Assembly (NCBI GenBank): GCA_961205875.1
Contig: OY540809.1
Span: 33,492,267 to 33,556,266 of the forward strand
Source of the DNA: Sialis fuliginosa
Taxonomy: Eukaryota > Arthropoda > Insecta > Megaloptera > Sialidae
DNA length: 64,000 bases
Reading direction: 5' to 3'
Shown in pieces: positions 57,475 through 64,000 of this stretch (position 1 is the first letter of the stretch; every line of letters starts with the position of its first letter). The notes under the pieces were generated by a model. The model was given only the letters and a program-made list of their open reading frames with translations. It was not told the origin of the DNA and made no database searches. The translations under genes and the position numbers were made by a program.

Positions 57475-59397
57475 GGGTCATTCTTATTGTTAGTCAACTC
57501 TATCAGAGAAAAACGCTACTTTTACGGATTTTCATAATATTCACATATGTTGTTAAACTTGCCCAAAAAATATAAGTTTCATTCATCATTTTGCAAAATT
57601 TTACGTTTTTTGAAAACTACACGTATTTTAATTTTTGAAGAGATGACGCATATGCATTTAAATAATAATTTTTATCTCCTGATGTACTTATCGTAGCGAA
57701 ATGAATTTTTTTTAGTTTTGTTCACAAAATAACGGTCTTTTTGGACATTTTGTCCGTTTTTAAGTAGAACAAAATTTAAAATTTTTTTTTGTAAAATTAT
57801 TTTTTTTTTTGAAATTTGAAGATGTGGTCGGGTGCTTAAAAATCTGAAAAAATCATAAATATTGCTTATAGTATTCTCTATCATCCCTGCAATTTTTAAG
57901 GTGGACATATTTATAACGACTTCAAAAAAAAAATTTTTAAGATTGCTATATAGAGGTCACGCGTACTATATATTGATATACTGTAATGAATTCGGATGTA
58001 AATGTTAAAATTATTGTTGTTTGTATGTAATCTATAGAATTAGTAAATAGATTTAGAAATAAAGTAATCATACAGTGGGTTTCAAACTGTTTGTTTCACA
58101 TATCCACAAAGGTATACATGTATATACATACATATATACATACATTTATACTGATTTTTATTTCTGTTTCTTTTCAGAATATTATAATTCTGGTATAATT
58201 TCTCATAAATAAAATCTAAAAAGTTGTCTATCATATACATATCGCAAGATTGTCACTTTAAAAACAACTCATATAATTAATTTTAATTAAAAAATACGAA
58301 TAAACCAAAAAAATTAAATTAAATTTGGGAGTTTGGATGGATTTTTTTTAACTTTAAGAAAATATAATTGACTTAAAAGTTTTTTTATTAACCCTCAACA
58401 TAACATATTGATCAAGTTAAAATCAGCGATAAGAAATGTTTTTTTTCAAACAATTAGAATACACGAATCATTAATATAAAATGTGGATGTTGGTGGATAA
58501 TTCTATAATATTGCTCTGTTTTGTCCCTGAATATTAAATAGATCAAATTAGTTTTAATTGAAATGAAGGGTTCTATGCGTATTTTTTAGTTAACAATAAT
58601 TGAAACAGCTTTTAAAGTGACCACATGTAATTTTCAGAGATAATAACCTACACTATAGACGATATAATTAATTTTAAAGGTTTTTTTAATACGATAACAT
58701 TCCTAATTTTAAGAATTTTTGAAAATTTACATACATTAATTCTGAATTTAAATACCTTATTAGATATGTGAAACAAACAGTTTGAAACCCACTGTATGAT
58801 TACTTTATTTCTAAATCTATTTACTAATTCTATAGATTACACACAAACAACAATAATTTTAACATTTACATCCGAATTCATTACAGTATATCAATATACA
58901 GTATAGTGCGCGTGACCTCTATATAGCAATCTTAAATTTTTTTTTTGAAGTCGTTATAAATATGTCCACCTTAAAAATTGCAGGGATGATAGAGAATACT
59001 ATAAGCAATATTTATGATTTTTTTCAGATTTTTAAACACTCGACCACATCTTCAAATTTCAAAAAAAAAATTAATTTTACAAAAAATAATTTAAATTTTT
59101 GTTCTACTTAAAAACGGACAAAATGTCCAAAAAGACCGTTCGTTTATGAACAAAACTAAAAAAAAATCATTTCGCTACGATAAGTACATCCGGAGATAAA
59201 AATTATTATTTAAATGCATATGCGTCATCTCTTCAAAAATTAAAATACGTGTAGTTTTCAAAAAACGTAAAATTTTGCGAAATGATGAATGAAACTATAT
59301 TTAAATATTTTTTGAGCAAGTTTAACAACATATGTGAATATTATGAAAATCCGTAAAAGTAGCGTTATTCTCTGATAGAGTTGACTAAGAATGACCC
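57475..59397. mobile_element. Foldback palindrome, 1.92 kb, with a TA-flanked core
   Basis: GGGTCATTCTTATTGTTAGT then CAACTCTATCAGAGA (left) pairs with TCTCTGATAGAGTTGACTAA then GAATGACCC (right). The arms, 57475-58105 and 58763-59397, are near-perfect reverse complements, as seen in ACGTGTAGTTTTCAAAAAAC and its mirror. At the inner edge, 58073-58794 is bounded by CAGTGGGTTTCAAACTGTTT and its reverse complement with TA on each side, typical of Tc1/mariner ends, so the core may be a separate insertion. The mirrored frames (57672-57908 minus and about 58961 plus, MSTLKIAGMIENTISNIYDF) are duplicates created by the palindrome. Confidence 0.82.
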
Positions 59398-59634
59398 AAA
59401 TATCAGTTTTGAGCAAAAGTCGCTCAATTATAATATGATTATACATATATTAAATGAAACGAACGAGTTTTGGAACTCACCTCGTCAATAAGTAATGTTA
59501 AAATCTTGTTGACGTGAATAACGTCTAGTTTCACGTCTACCAGATACTGGCGTGGGGGAGGGTATTTCAGAAACATGATGTAACGTTTTCAAGATGATCT
59601 AAAACCATTGAGTAACCGGCGTATTGGTCTGTAC

Positions 59635-60451
59635 TAGTGATGTAACGCACATTTTTTAACATTCTCACTCACATTCGCATTCGCAATAAAAAGTGCGGAT
59701 ATTTTTGCGAATATTACTTTTTTTTGTAATAGTAAAAAAAAAAATATTTTGTTATCTATTATATTAAATAATTATTTTTAAGAACTTAGGAACAGTCAAC
59801 ATTTTTTTTTACTTCCATGTTCTGAAGAAATGGAAGTATTGTAATACCGTCGAAAAATTGTGTACGAGATAAGAGCAAATTCTGATTGTACTAACTTCAA
59901 AACGTAAAGGAAAGTTGATTTACTCATGACGGCTGTGCGTGTGTGTGTCTGAATGTAAAATTTTCTTTCGTTCACGATAACTACTGTAAAAATGCACCGA
60001 TTTGAATTATTTTTGGGGGAAATGTTTGTCATAGTGAGTACTCCAGACCCCACCAAAAAAAGTTTTTTTTAATGAAATTAAAGCAATTTAAATAATACAA
60101 TATATTTGGGAGGGGGGTTGTATGGATCATGGCCTATGTAAAAGTTGTAAAATTAAAACTAATTAAAAAATGCAATAATTTTTTAAGAGAGAAGGGATTA
60201 TATGGATCGTGCTTCCCCCCTCCCCCCACAAAATAATACAAAAACTTATCAAATTAATACAAATTAAAATTAACAAAAAAAAGTTGATGGAGCTTATATG
60301 TCTACATGCCCCCTCCCCCACTTAAAGGGAATAAATAAGAAAAATAAAATTTATATTAAAAAATGTCAATATTCGCATCCGCGAATATCGGCCGCTAATA
60401 TTCGCATTCGCATTCCTGAATGTTTAAAATCATACATTCGTTACATCACTA
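59635..60451. mobile_element. Nested hAT-like non-autonomous element
   Basis: TAGTGATGTAACG at the left pairs with CGTTACATCACTA at the right, a perfect 13-bp inverted repeat. The inner ends carry ATTCGCATTCGCA motifs on both sides (59676 and 60398). CTGTAC occurs immediately left (59629-59634) and one base to the right (60453-60458), consistent with a duplication of about 8 bp that has since changed slightly. The element itself contains an inverted family A repeat (59805-60052). No transposase frame is present. Confidence 0.8.
59805..60052 (-). repeat. Dispersed repeat, family A, copy 3 (inverse)
   Basis: Reverse complement of 51960-52250, running from ACTTCCATGTTCTGAAGAAA to GAGTACTCCAGAC. 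It lies inside the 59635-60451 element, giving a three-layer nest with the family F repeat outside. Confidence 0.7.
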
Positions 60452-60579
60452 GCTGTACCCATTAAACACTGAGCCACCCCCGCTGAAATACGGTACGGAC
60501 GAAGAGGGGCTAAACACGCACAGCGATCACTTTGCGCGCTAGTGTAAATTTACAATCAGTACAGCTCGACATTATTAAT

Positions 60580-61520
60580 ATTTAATTTTTTGAGAAATTT
60601 TATACGCTGAATAATTTACCGAATAAATTACTTATTTGTTTAGAAGATGATACCTATAGTGATATAAACTATTTTTTTTGTAACATTGGCCGGTACCAGT
60701 ATTTAGTTTTCCTTTTTGTTTCTATACATAAAGAGTCAGGCACAAATAAAAGCATTATATATAAATGAGACGTTGATCTCATGCGAGCGGACATCCATTA
60801 GAGGGTCTGTCATAATCGTAACGGCTGGAGTATGCTCCCGGAGTTTCCGGTCTGTGGCCCGAAATCGATCACGCACTCATCGTACGGCTACTGTGAGTGT
60901 TACCTGTGGAGATTATGTAAGATGAAATTGCGTCACTTTGTGGGAAAATGTTGAAAATTATTTTGGATAGTTATTTTTTTACATGGTTTAGTTCAAGCAA
61001 TTTTTAAATCTAATAAAGGTTCAAATGAAAGTAATTGTAGGGTTAACTGAGGTAAAAGTGAAACAAAATATAAATCTTTCATGTTTTTTGACAGTTAACG
61101 ATACAAATTCATACTTCTGAATACTTAACCATTTTAAATACTAACGTCATTTGAACTGTACGATACAACACGGACTTTAAAAATGAAAAATGTGTGTTTC
61201 ATTTTTAACCTCTAATTTGGGAAAAAGTGAAACAGGTAAGGGAAAAAATGAAACAGGCCTCTAATGGAAAATATTTTTCGAAAAATTAAAAGAAAAGCTA
61301 CAAAGGCAACTTTGATTTATCTTCTTTGTGGCATATCAATGTGAAATTGTAACTTTAATTAATGTCTGAGCTATACAGAAAGTTATGCGCAAAGAATTAA
61401 AATTTAATTTTAATTTTTAAAATTTTCTTTGTAACATAAAAGTAACATGTGGCTTAGGTATAAAAGTTAGACATATGGTGCCGCGGACTTTATAGTAGAT
61501 CTTTTGATTCTACACAATTT
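60580..61520. other. Intronic stretch with a GC-richer island at 60770-60920
   Basis: The island (CATGCGAGCGGACATCCATT .. GTATGCTCCCGGAGTTTCCG) has near-balanced base composition, unlike its surroundings. A 69-codon frame covers it (60716-60925) without a known domain. It could be an alternative first exon, a regulatory island or an old insertion. Confidence 0.35.
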
Positions 61521-61527
61521 TTTAATA

Positions 61528-61790
61528 CATTATTTTGTTCAATATTGAACGGTTTAGTTAGCGTATTGCAAAATAGCGCACCGACGGCAAAATTTTTTCC
61601 AACTTGATTTGCTATTATCGTCACTGCTTAGTTGTTATGTTACCTAACGTAACAAAATATAGCCTATAACCTGGCCAGAGAACGTACCTATGAATCAAAA
61701 AAGAAAACACGTAAATCGGATAAGTGGTTCTCGAGTGATAAGCGCACTAACTGACAGACAGACAGAGACACGTTGAGTTTTATACATATA
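61528..61790 (+). repeat. Retrotransposon-like tail, family G, copy 2
   Basis: Close match to 3670-3935: TTATTTTGTTCAATATTGAA, AACTTGATTTGCTATTATCG, GGCCAGAGAACGTACCTATG and GACAGACAGACAGAGACACG. Both copies end in T/A-rich TTTATA(C/T)ATATA. A MITE (61791-62172) is inserted at its end. Confidence 0.75.
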
Positions 61791-62172
61791 CAGGATCATC
61801 GAAAAGTATCGGACCTCCCTAATATCTTCAGTTAGAATGCATTTTGGAGAAAATGTCCAATAGCAAAGTTGTATGGTTTCAAACGGGGAGTAATTTTTTA
61901 AATGGAACCCCCTACATTTCCAAAACACTATATTACATTTTTTCATTAAGTACTTTTTGAGTTATAAAGGTTTTTTGACACAAATATAAAATATCTTGTA
62001 AAATATTATTTAGTTTTCAGTAATCATAACCTTAATACTTTTGTGCGCGGAATAATGAAACTAGCATCATCTTACTCCCCGCTTGAAACCATACAACTTT
62101 GCTATTGGACATTTTCTCCAAAATGCATTCTAACTGAAGATATTAGGGGTCCGATACTTTTCGATGATTCTG
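61791..62172. mobile_element. Palindromic MITE, about 382 bp, TA-flanked
   Basis: CAGGATCATCGAAAAGTATC (left) pairs with GATACTTTTCGATGATTCTG (right). The arms pair for about 105 bp, to GGGGAGTAA / TTACTCCCC, leaving a loop of about 160 bp. TATA flanks lie on both sides. The ends share the CAGGATNATNNA layout with 26350-27521, suggesting a related TA-targeting family. Confidence 0.85.
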
Positions 62173-62179
62173 TATATAG

Positions 62180-63355
62180 ATATTCATTTCTTGGAAAGTT
62201 GGAAAGTATGCATTTAAAATTCATTCTAAAGAAAACATCTGTTCACATTTTTGTATATTGCTTCGTAATATAAATCCTCCTTTAAACGAGAAAAAATATG
62301 AGATTTTCTTCCTTTCAGCCAATTCCAAGAAATCTATCCAAAGCTGTATTCTGAAACTGATATTTAGATATTGTTGATATTTATTTATGATTTTTGATGA
62401 ATCCTGTGATCATATAAATACTATTTTGTCAACAGGAAGGTGACGTAATCGATCAGAGTTTTGTGTTCTTATATATCCGCTGAAATTGTTTTTTTTCTGG
62501 GAAATATTAATAATAAAATTATAAAATAAATATGTACATATATACAGAAAAAAATATTGCATTGCGACACGCAAATTTTTCAAGATAATAAAACTGAGTA
62601 CCTTCGACATTAGTATTACCCAATATGCATTATGAAGAGGTTACCGATCATACATATTTTGCGGATAAGTGTTTAAGGCAGTGTTGCTATGTGACGCCAT
62701 ATTTCAGGATTTTGTTTTGTAACAAAATAAAATATAATCTTTTCAGTATTTTTATATGCTTTTATTCGCATCTTAAATTATAGTGGAGTCATATAACCGG
62801 ATTTTTTATTGAATAAAACAATCTCTCTCTACAGCGATTTTATGGTTTCAAAAATTTTCTAGGGATCAAGAGAAGTTCATAACTGAGTTTGTGGATTTTT
62901 TCACGACTTTTCCGGAAAATCGTCAATTTTTCCTGTTTACGGTTCGGTTTTTTGCGAATATCTCGGCTTCTACTTGATCAATACCAACAAAAAAATCGGC
63001 TTAACAATACTTACTTATACTATTGTATATTTCATATACATACATGCTATTAAGGTTTTTTTCTTGGCACAATTCATGGTATTATGTGTAATTTTCATAG
63101 GTATGTCAATTTAGATTTTGCAGATAGTAAATTTAAAATTTCAGAATTTGCAGCTTCTGATATCTCTGGTGGTGCACACTTATGTTCTTTATCCATCTTA
63201 TGTTATAGATTAACAAATTAAGAAACACATTTTAATGAAAATAGAACTGTCAAAAATTTTGTCCAAAGCTTGAATTTTAATATTAATATAGCAAATTACA
63301 AAGTACATAAATTAATTATTATATTATATTATTGTTAATATTATATAATAAATAG
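62180..63355. other. AT-rich intronic stretch
   Basis: Apart from a short family B end near 62985-63055 (ACTATTGTATATTTCATATACATACATG), nothing is recognised. Confidence 0.4.
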
Positions 63356-63720
63356 GGTTGTAGAAAAAATATTGCGTGCACCTCGGGTGTAAAATGCGTT
63401 TTTCGCACTCGTGTGATTGTTAGTCTCGGCTGGAGCCTCGACAGCTACTTTACACCCTAGATACACAAATAACCGTATAAAATTCATTATTCGTAAAAAA
63501 AATGTAAAAATGTATGTGGTACATACTATGAAAACAGTAAACACTTTTGCGCACGCCGTGCGTAAAAGTAACTTTTATGCACGGCGAACGCAAAAGTACT
63601 ACTTTACACACTGAAATGCCAATGAAAAAGCCTACTTTTTTTAAATGGTTGTAGAAAAAATAAATTATACTAATAATTATGTCCACCATTTTGACAACTA
63701 TTGGCCGATTGTCATCAAAT
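63355..63720. repeat. Dispersed repeat with inverted CGCACNCG / ACGCAAAAGT motifs
   Basis: AGGGTTGTAGAAAAAAT (63355) is repeated as ATGGTTGTAGAAAAAAT (63645). Between them lie several inverted pairs (CACCTCGGGTGTAAAATGCG / TGCACGGCGAACGCAAAAGT; TACTTTACACCC / TACTTTACACAC). The following TGTCCACCATTTTGACAACT then ATTGGCCGATTGTCAT also occurs at 3625-3660, so this repeat belongs to a dispersed family. Confidence 0.5.
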
Positions 63721-64000
63721 TACGCTGTAAGACAGTTAGATTGTGACCCACCTCTGCACACGGCTTAGTGCTCAGGAGCACTCAAATCGTCAAACTGATT
63801 TTTTTACAGTGGACTTTCCGTTATGGACGGGACTGGTTGATATATTGATCAGCAACTCGATTGGGCACGCCACGTGAGAAATTAATTGATTTTATGTATA
63901 AATTTTGTGTAAATAAAAAGGTCGATTTCACCATAAAAATCCCCGTCCTTAAAAGGTTAATATTCAGAAATAGTAGTAATCAAATGTCAACAAATATTTC
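63721..64000. other. Window end, no feature supported
   Basis: Mixed composition with no recognised gene or repeat boundary. Confidence 0.4.

Larger units (their letters stand above)
59511..60573 (+). repeat. Dispersed repeat, family F, copy split by a transposon
   Basis: 59511-59634 matches the first half of 50436-50698 and 60452-60573 matches its second half. The break falls within GGTCTGTACC, where the 59635-60451 element has inserted. CTGTAC is present on both sides of the insert. Confidence 0.8.
50258..64000 (+). other. Dys: Next Dystrophin intron (incomplete)
   Basis: It starts GTAAGT after the exon at 50257. No acceptor followed by a spectrin-like frame was recognised up to the window end, so this intron is at least 13.7 kb. 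It contains repeats and palindromes listed separately. Confidence 0.6.

Noticed and set aside
57672-57908. Minus-strand frame MSTLKIAGMIENTISNIYDF and its plus-strand twin near 58961
   Set aside because: Lys-rich frames duplicated by the palindrome arms; the twin is truncated by single-base differences and no domain is seen.
60716-60925. 69-codon frame in the GC-richer island
   Set aside because: No domain, no splice partner in phase with Dystrophin, and it could not be extended.
1-64000. tRNA, rRNA or CRISPR features
   Set aside because: No typical tRNA arm motifs in cloverleaf spacing, no rRNA blocks and no regularly spaced direct repeats with unique spacers were recognised by eye.

Overview
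This window looks like nuclear DNA of an insect. It is very AT-rich, with GT-AG introns, huge introns and many transposable elements. A hemipteran is my best guess from the low GC and the types of transposon, but the sequence does not settle this. The only host gene I can support is Dystrophin, on the + strand. One Ser/Pro-rich exon lies at 6595-7076 and one spectrin-repeat exon at 50159-50257. Both junctions are phase 0, so the exons join in frame across an intron of about 43 kb. I see no further Dystrophin exon in 1-6594 or 50258-64000.

The rest of the window is intronic and filled with mobile elements. The most important is a complete Mutator-like element (MULE) at 27865-32788, bounded by a perfect 9-bp target duplication. 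Its single three-exon gene encodes a predicted 900-residue protein: an N-terminal zinc ribbon, a Mutator-like DDE transposase and a C-terminal DEDDh (DnaQ/TREX-like) 3'-5' exonuclease. All the expected catalytic residues appear to be present. A second, decayed element at 12727-15119 has 350-bp terminal inverted repeats (TIRs) and a frameshifted transposon gene ending in a tesmin/TSO1-type CXC cysteine motif.

Around these lie many non-autonomous elements. Three are hAT-like: two have perfect 8-bp target duplications (16102-16660 and 23868-24280), and a third (59635-60451) sits inside an older repeat. There are TA-flanked MITEs at 37330-37618 and 61791-62172. A striking set of kilobase-scale foldback palindromes lies at 1027-2686, 26350-27521, 40456-41733, 43649-45082, 46323-49299 (nested), 54625-56084 and 57475-59397. 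The palindrome at 40456-41733 is built from about 120-bp units full of AGGTCA nuclear-receptor half-sites. Tails of non-LTR retrotransposons with (GACA)n/(GACG)n-rich ends recur throughout.

A small two-exon open frame at 21963-22277 may be the 3' end of an unrecognised gene. No rRNA, tRNA or CRISPR was recognised. All coordinates and repeat pairings were read by eye; repeat edges are good to a few bases where a target duplication is quoted and to roughly 10-20 bases otherwise.
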